The notes beneath the pieces were generated by a model, which worked only from the letters and a program-made list of their open reading frames with translations, ran no database searches and was not told where the DNA came from. 11,442 nt of DNA. Source: Gammaproteobacteria bacterium (GTDB lineage Bacteria; Pseudomonadota; Gammaproteobacteria; Chromatiales; Chromatiaceae). The translations under genes were made by a program, and so were the position numbers. Within the stretch, counting starts at the first letter, position 1. Every line of letters starts with the position of its first letter. Below are positions 1-7,966 of this stretch, piece after piece. The stretch lies in contig JAJRUY010000271.1 in NCBI GenBank assembly GCA_024277555.1, positions 1 through 11,442 on the forward strand, given 5' to 3'.

Positions 1-83
1 AACAGCCTGCAAGCCGATGAATGACATCGACTTTTGGCTGCTCGAACAATCTGAACGAAAATCTCTCCGGGAAAAATCTGGAT

Positions 84-123
84 TCCGGTGAAACATGCGG
101 GCTAGCCCGGATATTTCACCAGG
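84..123. repeat. Palindrome of two abutting IS-end-like inverted repeats
   Basis: Bases 87-120 form a near-perfect palindrome: 15 of 17 pairs match, centred on GGGCTAGCCC. It can be read as two copies of one end-like motif, one on the + strand (84-105) and one on the - strand (102-123), meeting at a shared CTAG with nothing between them. The core is GGTGAAA-Y-AT-S-CGGGCTAG. A third copy lies at 334-354. Terminal repeats of insertion sequences or MITEs commonly look like this, so a remnant or minimal element is the simplest reading. I cannot assign an IS family from memory, and there is no transposase in the window. Confidence 0.55.
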
Positions 124-247
124 ACACTGAAATAACAACATAAGATACTGTTTTTATTAATCATTACATCTATATTAGCAAAGTGCAATATGTTGCCGGG
201 TGTTTATTAAGTCCGCCCTTGCGCCGATCTTGCTGTCCAGAGATGAT

Positions 248-293
248 ATTTCTTCACTCATCAATAGCTTGGGCTATTGATGAGTGAAGAAAT
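248..293. repeat. Perfect 21-bp inverted repeat with a 4-nt loop
   Basis: Bases 248-268 and 273-293 are exact reverse complements, 21 of 21, separated only by TTGG. As RNA this would be a very stable hairpin, and as DNA a possible cruciform. No run of T follows on the + strand (AATTCGCC), so it is not a standard intrinsic terminator. It lies between two end-like repeats (102-123 and 334-354) and about 180 bp upstream of the predicted sigma-54 promoter. The function is unknown. Possibilities are a mobile-element hairpin, a processing or termination structure for a transcript from further upstream, or a dyad binding site. Confidence 0.85.
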
Positions 294-333
294 TCGCCTC
301 TGAACAACAATCTCGGCACAATCATCGGACTTC

Positions 334-354
334 CAGGTGAAACATGCGGGCTAG
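334..354 (+). repeat. Third copy of the IS-end-like motif
   Basis: Bases 336-354 are identical over 19 nt to bases 87-105 (GGTGAAACATGCGGGCTAG). The match continues outward with TTCC, with one extra A in this copy. It faces away from the copy on the - strand at 102-123, so the two enclose about 210 bp of A+T-rich DNA that contains the perfect hairpin. This supports a mobile-element remnant upstream of the operon, although no transposase gene is present. Confidence 0.55.
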
Positions 355-371
355 AGAAACCGGCAAACAAC

Positions 372-409
372 CGTTACCAAACTACCCGGTGAGCGTTACC
401 TTTCGTAAC
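372..409 (+). promoter_or_regulatory. Cluster of GTTAC half-sites, candidate activator binding region
   Basis: CGTTACC occurs at 372-378 and again at 394-400, exactly 22 bp (about two helical turns) apart. The second copy also forms an inverted pair, GTTAC-N5-GTAAC, at 395-409. The cluster lies about 65-100 bp upstream of the sigma-54 promoter match, a usual distance for an enhancer-binding protein or response-regulator site. Acetate-switch genes in Vibrio and Pseudomonas are controlled by the CrbS/CrbR two-component system, but I do not know that regulator's site well enough to say this is it. Confidence 0.35.
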
Positions 410-472
410 AGATCAGATGCACATCCTGACATCAGCATGACGCATTTCCCGCCACACCGCCATCGGCACGGC

Positions 473-488
473 TGGCGCGCATCTTGCT
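473..488 (+). promoter_or_regulatory. Predicted sigma-54 (RpoN) -24/-12 promoter for the symporter operon
   Basis: TGGCGCG-N4-TTGCT matches the sigma-54 consensus TGGCACG-N4-TTGCW at all but one position. The invariant GG (474-475) and GC (486-487) are separated by exactly 10 bp. Transcription would start near 498-500, leaving a leader of about 78 nt before the ATG at 577. Sigma-54 promoters need an ATP-dependent activator bound upstream, and the half-sites at 372-409 are candidates. The prediction rests on sequence match and position only. Confidence 0.6.
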
Positions 489-576
489 TTCCTTGTTCCG
501 ATGCCACAACGCAAATTGTGGCTATCAGGAAAAAAACAATCTGTCTCCCATTTCAAAACTAGAGAGAGTGAATCCG

Positions 577-828
577 ATGAGCAAACACGCTTCTTACTGG
601 AAAGCGAACCTGCGCCTGGTGTTTGGTTGCCTGGTGGTCTGGTTTCTTGCCTCGTTCGTGTTCGGCATTTTACTTGCTGAGCAGTTGAACAGCATCCGTC
701 TTGGTGGCTATAAACTAGGTTTCTGGTTTTCCCAGCAAGGTTCCATCTACACCTTCGTGGCTCTGACTTTTTTCTACGCCTGGCGTGCAAACAAGCTGGA
801 TCACGAGTTCGGCGTCCGCGAAGACTAA
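577..828 (+). CDS. Sodium/solute symporter small subunit (DUF4212)
   Basis: This 83-residue protein is the small partner of the symporter encoded next. It begins MSKHASYWKANLR, the usual opening of DUF4212 proteins, whose conserved YW and basic residues precede the first membrane span. It has two hydrophobic segments, about residues 14-37 and 49-67, joined by a short loop, and ends in a charged tail. The frame is open from an ATG at 484, but that one lies on the predicted sigma-54 promoter. The ATG at 577 has an AGAGAG purine run 8-14 bases upstream and gives the normal family length. The stop lies 12 bp before the symporter start, so the two genes are surely co-transcribed. The family is known to pair with SSS-family carriers of the VC_2705 type; how the small subunit contributes to transport is not established. 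Confidence 0.9.
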   Translation: MSKHASYWKANLRLVFGCLVVWFLASFVFGILLAEQLNSIRLGGYKLGFWFSQQGSIYTFVALTFFYAWRANKLDHEFGVRED

Positions 829-840
829 GGGGAATCATCA

Positions 841-2613
841 ATGGATCTTCAGACACTTACCTATATCGTGGTTGGCGCCACCTTTGCCCTGTATATCGGC
901 ATCGCCATCTGGGCTCGCGCCAAGAGCACGAGTGATTTCTACGTTGCCGGCAAGGGCATTCCACCGGTTCTCAATGGCATGGCCACGGCTGCCGACTGGA
1001 TGTCCGCGGCTTCCTTCATCTCCATGGCTGGCCTCATCGCCTTTTACGGCTACGGCGGCTCTGTGTTCCTGATGGGCTGGACGGGCGGCTATGTGTTGCT
1101 GGCCATGTTGCTGGCGCCCTATCTGCGCAAGTACGGCAAGTTCACTGTGCCGGAGTTCATCGGCGACCGCTACTATGGCAAATCAGCGCGCATCCTGGCT
1201 GTCATCTGCCTGATCATCGCGTCTATTACCTATGTAATCGGCCAGATGAAAGGTATCGGCGTAGCCTTCTCGCGCTTCCTGGAGACCGAGTATGACACCG
1301 GCCTGTATATCGGCATGGGCATCGTGTTCATCTACGCGGTTATGGGCGGCATGAAGGGCATCACCTATACCCAGATCGCCCAGTACTGTGTGTTGATCTT
1401 CGCCTATACCGTTCCCGCCGTGTTCATCTCCCTCAACTTGACTGGCAACCCCGCTCCCCAGCTGGGACTGGGTAGCACCATGGCAGATGGCAGCGGCATG
1501 TTCTTGTTGGACAAGCTGGATGAAACCTTGAAGGGTCTGGGCTTTGCGGAATACACGACGAATGCGCGACTTAGTACCTTTAATATGTTTGTCTACACTA
1601 TGTCGCTAATGATCGGTACTGCGGGTCTACCCCACGTTATCATGCGCTTCTTCACCGTGCCTCGCGTACGTGACGCCCGCGCCTCTGCCGGCTGGGCGCT
1701 GGTATTCATTGCATTGCTGTACACCGTTGCCCCTGCCGTTGGCGCCATGGCTCGTATGAATATCATGGATACCATCCAGCCCGCTCCAGGGGAAAGCCTC
1801 TCCTATGCCGAACGTCCTCAGTGGTTTAAAAACTGGGAAAAAACCGGTCTTTTAAAATTTGAAGACAAAAATGGCGATGGTCGTATTCAATACTATAACG
1901 ACAAAAATCCAGACTTTGCAGCAACAGCCGAATCTTATGGCTGGAAAGGCAACGAAATGGTCAAAGTTGACCGTGACATCATGGTGCTGGCCAACCCGGA
2001 AATTGCCAAGCTCCCCAACTGGGTGGTTGCCTTGGTGGTTGCTGGTGGTCTGGCAGCCGCGCTGTCCACGGCAGCAGGCCTGCTTCTGGCAATATCATCG
2101 TCCATATCCCATGATTTGCTGAAAGGGGTGTTCACACCCAACATTTCAGAAAAATCAGAACTCATGGCCAGCCGCGTCGCCATGGCGGGAGCTATTGCGG
2201 CTGCGGGGTATCTGGGGTTGCATCCGCCGGACTTTGCAGCAGGGACGGTGGCCCTGGCCTTTGGCCTGGCGGCATCGTCCATTTTCCCCGCACTGATGAT
2301 GGGCATCTTCTCCAAGAGGATGAACAAGCAAGGTGCCATGGCGGGAATGCTGGTAGGTATCGGCATCACCCTGTTCTATGTATTTCAGCACAAGGGTATT
2401 TTCTTCATTGCTGAGTGGAAATATCTGCAGAGCTGGGGCAGCAACTGGTTCCTGGGCATTGAACCCAATGCCTTTGGTGCCATCGGGGCCGTGTTCAACT
2501 TTGCCGTTGCATTCCTGGTAAGCAGAGTGACTGCACCGCCTCCGGAACATATCCGGCACATGGTTGAGGACATTCGTGTTCCAGCCGGCGCCGGGGATGC
2601 AACCGGACATTGA
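841..2613 (+). CDS. Sodium:solute symporter family permease, VC_2705-type, probable acetate/monocarboxylate carrier
   Basis: This 590-residue inner-membrane carrier belongs to the SSS family (same family as ActP and PutP). About 13 membrane spans are visible. The second span carries ADWMSAASFI, the region that forms part of the sodium site in the family, and the segment WVVALVVAGGLAAALSTAAGLLLA (394 onward) corresponds to the conserved core span 9. A strong AAGGGGA ribosome binding site lies 6 bases before the ATG. The loop between spans 8 and 9 (about 305-393) is unusually long and polar and contains an EF-hand-like loop, DKNGDGRIQYYN, at 342-353. By the PutP topology this loop would face the periplasm. 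The DNA coding for it is clearly more A+T-rich than the rest. Acetate as substrate is inferred from acs downstream and from family knowledge; lactate, pyruvate or propionate are alternatives. Length is a little above ActP (549). Confidence 0.88.
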   Translation: MDLQTLTYIVVGATFALYIGIAIWARAKSTSDFYVAGKGIPPVLNGMATAADWMSAASFISMAGLIAFYGYGGSVFLMGWTGGYVLLAMLLAPYLRKYGKFTVPEFIGDRYYGKSARILAVICLIIASITYVIGQMKGIGVAFSRFLETEYDTGLYIGMGIVFIYAVMGGMKGITYTQIAQYCVLIFAYTVPAVFISLNLTGNPAPQLGLGSTMADGSGMFLLDKLDETLKGLGFAEYTTNARLSTFNMFVYTMSLMIGTAGLPHVIMRFFTVPRVRDARASAGWALVFIALLYTVAPAVGAMARMNIMDTIQPAPGESLSYAERPQWFKNWEKTGLLKFEDKNGDGRIQYYNDKNPDFAATAESYGWKGNEMVKVDRDIMVLANPEIAKLPNWVVALVVAGGLAAALSTAAGLLLAISSSISHDLLKGVFTPNISEKSELMASRVAMAGAIAAAGYLGLHPPDFAAGTVALAFGLAASSIFPALMMGIFSKRMNKQGAMAGMLVGIGITLFYVFQHKGIFFIAEWKYLQSWGSNWFLGIEPNAFGAIGAVFNFAVAFLVSRVTAPPPEHIRHMVEDIRVPAGAGDATGH

Positions 2614-2633
2614 TGGTGTTGTAAGCTGTACGG

Positions 2634-2665
2634 AAAAAGGCTCCGCCAAGGAGCCTTTTTCTTTT
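2634..2665 (+). terminator. Rho-independent terminator after the symporter
   Basis: A perfect 11-bp stem (AAAAAGGCTCC at 2634-2644, GGAGCCTTTTT at 2650-2660) with a 5-nt loop is followed by a T-rich run to 2665. It starts 21 bp after the symporter stop codon. The A-run on the 5' side means it could also stop transcription from the other direction. It separates the symporter operon from the acs operon. Confidence 0.93.
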
Positions 2666-2674
2666 CATTACTGA

Positions 2675-2835
2675 AGGGCACCTCGAAAAATACAGATTTC
2701 GTCACTCCGGCGAAAGCCAGAGTCCAGACAAATCAATATGTTGTGGATACCGGTCTCGACTCTGGCATCCTGCTTCGCTCTACATCCTCCATCCTTGGAG
2801 TCGTGCGCCGGTATGACAATTATTCGAGGCACCCT
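2675..2835. repeat. MITE-like palindromic repeat element, about 160 bp
   Basis: The ends 2675-2691 and 2819-2835 are imperfect terminal inverted repeats, 14 of 17 matching (AGGGCACCTCGAAAAAT against AGGGTGCCTCGAATAAT). Inside, GTCACTCCGGCGAAAGCC at 2701-2718 and its continuation to GAGTC are mirrored by GACTCTGGC near 2758 and CGCCGGTATGAC near 2806-2817. About 40 bp of unrelated sequence interrupts the right half, including a small CTCCA-TCCT-TGGAG hairpin. The core TCACTCCGGCGAAAGCC recurs at 7967-7983. The phrase CCGGCGAAAGCCGGAATCC is a common dispersed repeat in proteobacteria. CTGAA flanks both sides (2671-2675, 2834-2838), perhaps a target duplication overlapping the end. Confidence 0.65.
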
Positions 2836-2842
2836 GAAATAT

Positions 2843-2869
2843 TTGCGGTCAGTCATTTTTTACTATAAG
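2843..2869 (+). promoter_or_regulatory. Weak candidate sigma-70 promoter ahead of the acs operon
   Basis: TTGCGG (2843-2848) and TATAAG (2864-2869) are spaced 15 bp apart, short of the ideal 17. They lie just after the MITE-like element and about 45 bp before the first start codon of the operon. An imperfect inverted pair, AGTCA (2851-2855) and TGACT (2872-2876 region), overlaps it and could be an operator. Some promoter is needed here because of the terminator at 2634, but this exact placement is uncertain. Confidence 0.3.
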
Positions 2870-2915
2870 AAGTGACTAATCAGAAATTTTTCTGGAAGTC
2901 AGTGCATCAATTCAT

Positions 2916-3368
2916 ATGAAATTGCTCAAACGTTTCTACCAATCCGGCCGTCATGTAAAGTTGGCAGTCATCCTTGCTCCGTTACTGGCCATCGGAGGGT
3001 ATATTCTTACGGGGATTTATCTTGACGAAAAAATCGAGGAGCAGCCCGGCATCACCAAGGCCTTGATGCTGCAGCCGGATTGTCATCTGCTGACCGGCGT
3101 GTGCGAACTGCTGCACCGGGAAATTGCCGCCAATATTGCCATTGAAGAAAAACAGGGCAAGCAGCTTGTATACCTTGCCAGCAGCGTACCCCTTAAAGGT
3201 ATATTGCTGTCTGTAGGCGATGGCGAACCCGCCTCCATGCTCAGTCGCGGCACCGCAAAGCGCTGGGTACTGGAGCTGCAGCAGCCCGTTACAGAAAATA
3301 CCGTTATCCGTCTGGCAATCGCGGGAGGCAAAAACCGGTTTTTCGCTGAAATTCCCGCTATCAGGTAA
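2916..3368 (+). CDS. Small membrane-anchored protein of unknown function
   Basis: I do not recognise this 150-residue protein. It has a short basic N-terminus, one hydrophobic span at about 14-35 (LAVILAPLLAIGGYILTGIY), then an acidic stretch and a soluble domain of about 110 residues, presumably periplasmic. Two cysteines, C56 and C63, sit in DCHLLTGVCEL and could form a disulfide. The remainder has alternating hydrophobic residues that suggest beta strands. The C-x6-C pattern followed by a beta-rich domain recalls small FixH-like or Ig-like periplasmic proteins of gammaproteobacteria, but that is a weak resemblance. No clear ribosome binding site precedes the ATG. It ends 12 bp before the DUF294 gene, so it probably belongs to the acs operon. 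Confidence 0.75.
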   Translation: MKLLKRFYQSGRHVKLAVILAPLLAIGGYILTGIYLDEKIEEQPGITKALMLQPDCHLLTGVCELLHREIAANIAIEEKQGKQLVYLASSVPLKGILLSVGDGEPASMLSRGTAKRWVLELQQPVTENTVIRLAIAGGKNRFFAEIPAIR

Positions 3369-3380
3369 TTCGAGTAAAAC

Positions 3381-5234
3381 ATGGAAATCGAACTACAGGA
3401 AATTCGAGACTTCATTGCAGCCATTCCGCCTTTCGACCGGCTGCCGGAAAATGTTCTGGATATCCTCACCTCCGCATTATCGATTCAGTATGTGCGGCGC
3501 GGCGGAAACATCCCAATAGAAAAGGACTCAGCACCTACCTTGCATATACTGCGCCAGGGAGCTATCGCCCTATACTCCGGCAAGGACAATCTCATGGGGA
3601 TGCTCGGTGAAGGCGATGTCTGCACCAGCTTTTGCGCCGCTGAAGTAATGCCGGATTTTTATGTGAAGGCAACCGAAGACACTTTGCTGTACAGCATTCC
3701 CTGTGACAAATTGTCCCGGTTAGTGGAAGACGATCAGTCGGTGCTGCATTTTATTCGCCATTCCGCGGCGCAGCGACTCAAAGAAGCCGTATCCAACATG
3801 CAGGAGCAGAGCAGCTCCAACCTGTTGCATACCTACGCCGGCGACATTTGCCGGGGCGAACTGATTACTGCGACTCCAGACACATCCATTCAAGACGGCG
3901 CCCGCCTGATGACGGAACACGGAGTTTCTTCCCTGATCCTGATGCAGGACAACGATCCTGTTGGCCTGATTACGGATCGGGACATTCGGCAGCGCTGCGT
4001 GGCAACCGGGCTTGGTGTCGATACCCCCATGGCAGAAATCATGACCGGCAACATCATCAGTCTGGGTGCCAGCGAAAGCCTGTTTGACGCCCTGCTGCTG
4101 ATGACCCACAAACAGGTGCATCATTTGCCGGTGTTTGATGACAGCGGACTCAAAGGCATCATCACCACCACCGACATCATGCGCCAGGAGGGACTCAGCA
4201 CCGTACATCTGACTGGCACCATCCGCAAGGCCGAATCGCTGCAAGCCCTCATCGAGGCAAGCAAGATGCTGCCGCGCATCCAGTTGCAACTCACCACCAT
4301 GGGCGCTGATCTGCGCCATGTGGGCTATGCGGTTACCGCCGTTACCGGAGCCATCACCCGGCGCCTGATTGAGCTGGCGGAAGCCGATCTGGGCACCGCT
4401 CCCGTACCCTGGGCCTGGATCGCAGCAGGCTCCCAGGCGCGCCGGGAGCAGACCTGCCATTCGGACCAGGACAATGGCCTGATCATTTCCGACAAAATGC
4501 AGCCCGGCGATGACGCATGGTTTGCATCCATGGCCAAATATGTCAACGACGGACTGAACGCATGCGGCTACATTTATTGTCCTGGCGATATCATGGCCAG
4601 CAACCCCAAATGGCGGCAGCCGGCCACTGTCTGGCAAGGATATTTCGAACAATGGATCGAACAACCAGAACCCATGGCACTAATGCTTTCCAGCATTTTT
4701 TTCGACTTGCGGGTAATACACGGCAAGGAAAAGCTGTTAAATAGAATCCGTGAGAATATACTGCGAAAGGCGCCCAAAAATCAGTTGTTCCTGGCACATA
4801 TGACGCGCAACTCCCTGACACATCGGCCACCGCTTGGTTTCTTCCGTGATTTCGTACTGGTCCACGATGGGCAGCATGACGACACCCTGGATCTGAAACA
4901 CTCTGGCCTGGTGCCCATTATCGACATGGCGCGCATCTATTCTCTGGCGGAAGGACTGAAAGAGATCAGCACCGAGGATCGCCTGCGCGCCGCAGCCGGC
5001 ACTCCATCATTGAGCAAAGGCGGTTCCGCCAATCTGCTGGATGCCTTTGAATTCATCAGCAATCTGCGCCTGGAGCACCAGGCCACACAAATCCGCGAGG
5101 GGGAAAGCCCGGACAATTTCATGTCCCCCAAACAGCTATCGAAGCTGGAGCGTGAGCATCTCAAGGACGCCTTCAAAGTGGTGCAGACCATGCAGGCCAC
5201 CCTGGAAATGCGCTATCAAACCGACCGAATCTGA
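3381..5234 (+). CDS. Cyclic-nucleotide-binding-like / CBS pair / DUF294 nucleotidyltransferase protein
   Basis: This 617-residue cytoplasmic protein looks like a signal-responsive regulator. In order: a cNMP-binding-like beta-roll (about 15-135), two CBS motifs (about 158-210 and 216-272; each ends in a D-R-D or T-T-D type turn such as GLITDRDIR and GIITTTDIM), a nucleotidyltransferase domain of the DUF294/GlnD type with AGSQARREQTCHSDQDNGLI (349-368), and a helical DUF294 C-terminal domain (about 470-610). The G350-S351 and D362/D364 metal-binding signature is intact, so transfer of a nucleotide to a protein partner is plausible; the partner is unknown. In the beta-roll the phosphate-cassette arginine expected in a cAMP binder is not evident (GEGDVCTSFCAAEVMPDFYV), so cAMP binding is doubtful. 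CBS pairs usually bind adenine nucleotides. The stop overlaps the next start as TGATG. This family commonly sits beside acs and SSS symporters. Confidence 0.88.
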   Translation: MEIELQEIRDFIAAIPPFDRLPENVLDILTSALSIQYVRRGGNIPIEKDSAPTLHILRQGAIALYSGKDNLMGMLGEGDVCTSFCAAEVMPDFYVKATEDTLLYSIPCDKLSRLVEDDQSVLHFIRHSAAQRLKEAVSNMQEQSSSNLLHTYAGDICRGELITATPDTSIQDGARLMTEHGVSSLILMQDNDPVGLITDRDIRQRCVATGLGVDTPMAEIMTGNIISLGASESLFDALLLMTHKQVHHLPVFDDSGLKGIITTTDIMRQEGLSTVHLTGTIRKAESLQALIEASKMLPRIQLQLTTMGADLRHVGYAVTAVTGAITRRLIELAEADLGTAPVPWAWIAAGSQARREQTCHSDQDNGLIISDKMQPGDDAWFASMAKYVNDGLNACGYIYCPGDIMASNPKWRQPATVWQGYFEQWIEQPEPMALMLSSIFFDLRVIHGKEKLLNRIRENILRKAPKNQLFLAHMTRNSLTHRPPLGFFRDFVLVHDGQHDDTLDLKHSGLVPIIDMARIYSLAEGLKEISTEDRLRAAAGTPSLSKGGSANLLDAFEFISNLRLEHQATQIREGESPDNFMSPKQLSKLEREHLKDAFKVVQTMQATLEMRYQTDRI

Positions 5235-5926
5235 TGCTGAATTGGCCGTTCAATCTGGAAGGCAAGCGCAGACGCCTGCTGAACAAGGCTCCCGCCGGCC
5301 CCCTCAGGGACTATCTGGAGCAGCCTTTTCCGGACAGGAACAGCTGCATAAGCGATGCCGCGCTATTGGCCATGGATTTTGAGACATCCGGCCTGGACAC
5401 GAAAAAAGACCATCTGCTCAGCGTCGGCCATGTGGAGCTGCAACACAACAGAATACTGCTGGATACAGCCCACCACCAGATCATACGCAGCACACGCGAC
5501 ATAAGCGGTGGCAATGTGGGCATTCACCACATTACCCATGACCGGACGGCCCTGGGGCAGGCCCTGCCCCAAGTTGTGGAATCCATATTGCAACAACTGC
5601 GAGGAAAGGTGCTGCTGGCCCACCATGCAGCGGTAGAAATCGGTTTTCTACAACAAGCATGCACAAACATCTATGGAATGGCTCCTGTCATTCCCGCAAT
5701 CGACACCATGCAACTGGCTCGGCAACGCCTGGAACGCCGTCAGCAACCCTGCAAGCCCAATCAGTTGCGCCTGTTCAACCTGCGCAAGCAATATGGACTA
5801 CCCGCATATCAGGCCCACAACGCACTCATGGATGCCATTGCCACTGCAGAACTTTTCCTGGCTCAACTGGCCCATGGCAACTACCGGAAGCCTCCACCCT
5901 TGAAGTATTTTCTCCTGCGCCCTTGA
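5234..5926 (+). CDS. DnaQ-like 3'-5' exonuclease (DEDDh family)
   Basis: This 230-residue protein has the three exonuclease motifs of the DEDDh superfamily (DNA polymerase III epsilon-like). Exo I is LAMDFETSGLD with D48 and E50. Exo II is LAHHAAVEIGFLQQA, where E135 stands in the place usually held by aspartate (HNAxFDxxFL). Exo III is AHNALMDAIATAELF with H195 and D200. The first 40 residues are a basic extension outside the nuclease fold. The start codon shares its A with the upstream stop (TGATG), which implies translational coupling to the DUF294 protein. It is annotated in many genomes as a polymerase III epsilon-like protein, but it is not the replicative dnaQ, which lies elsewhere and lacks this context. 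Its substrate, and why it accompanies acs, are not known; RNA or DNA are both possible. Confidence 0.85.
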   Translation: MLNWPFNLEGKRRRLLNKAPAGPLRDYLEQPFPDRNSCISDAALLAMDFETSGLDTKKDHLLSVGHVELQHNRILLDTAHHQIIRSTRDISGGNVGIHHITHDRTALGQALPQVVESILQQLRGKVLLAHHAAVEIGFLQQACTNIYGMAPVIPAIDTMQLARQRLERRQQPCKPNQLRLFNLRKQYGLPAYQAHNALMDAIATAELFLAQLAHGNYRKPPPLKYFLLRP

Positions 5927-5977
5927 CCTATGCCCGGGAGTGGAATAAAACGAATCAACCAAACAATGGAGATTATC

Positions 5978-7924
<1,947 letters not shown>

Positions 7925-7929
7925 CTCAC

Positions 7930-7958
7930 GGCAAGCCCCCTTGAGAAAGGGGGCTGCC
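7930..7958 (+). terminator. Strong hairpin after acs, possible terminator without a U-tract
   Basis: A perfect 9-bp stem (AGCCCCCTT at 7934-7942, AAGGGGGCT at 7947-7955) with a GAGA loop starts 6-10 bp after the acs stop. GGC and GCC extend it by 3 bp across a one-base bulge. GAGA is a stabilising GNRA-type tetraloop. There is no T-run after it (GCCAGCATT), so it may be a 3'-end stabilising or weak terminator structure rather than a true Rho-independent terminator. Confidence 0.55.
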
Positions 7959-7966
7959 AGCATTCA

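Larger units (their letters stand above)
1..576. other. Non-coding region upstream of the symporter operon
   Basis: I see no credible gene in these 576 bases. The few open frames are short, have no ribosome binding site and resemble nothing I recognise. The stretch holds IS-end-like repeats (84-123 and 334-354), a perfect hairpin (248-293), GTTAC half-sites (372-409) and a sigma-54 promoter match (473-488), each listed separately. The segment from about 124 to 250 is visibly A+T-rich compared with the flanking genes. The first 80 bases could be the tail of an upstream gene, but no frame is convincing. Confidence 0.7.

Noticed and set aside
2..91. Open frame at the left edge, possibly the tail of an upstream gene
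   Set aside because: About 29 codons with no recognisable ending, stopping inside the IS-end-like palindrome; other frames are equally unconvincing.
248..293. Reading the 21-bp hairpin as an intrinsic terminator or a CRISPR repeat
   Set aside because: No T-run follows it and it occurs once, with no spaced array.
484..576. Upstream ATG as start of the DUF4212 gene
   Set aside because: It overlaps the -12 element of the promoter, would lie upstream of the expected transcript start, has no ribosome binding site, and adds 31 residues not seen in the family.
413..856. 147-codon open frame on the - strand over the promoter and small-subunit gene
   Set aside because: Covers the clear DUF4212 gene and its promoter, and the product is rich in Arg/Cys/Ser with no domain.
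2668..2856. 62-codon open frame on the - strand between the operons
   Set aside because: It is a translation of the palindromic repeat element; such reading frames are common artefacts of this repeat.
3720..4664. 314-codon open frame on the - strand within the DUF294 gene
   Set aside because: Antisense to the CBS and nucleotidyltransferase coding region; the product resembles no protein family I know.
5930..5977. Upstream ATG as start of acs
   Set aside because: No good ribosome binding site and 16 extra residues; the ATG at 5978 has TGGAG at the right distance and gives the family length.
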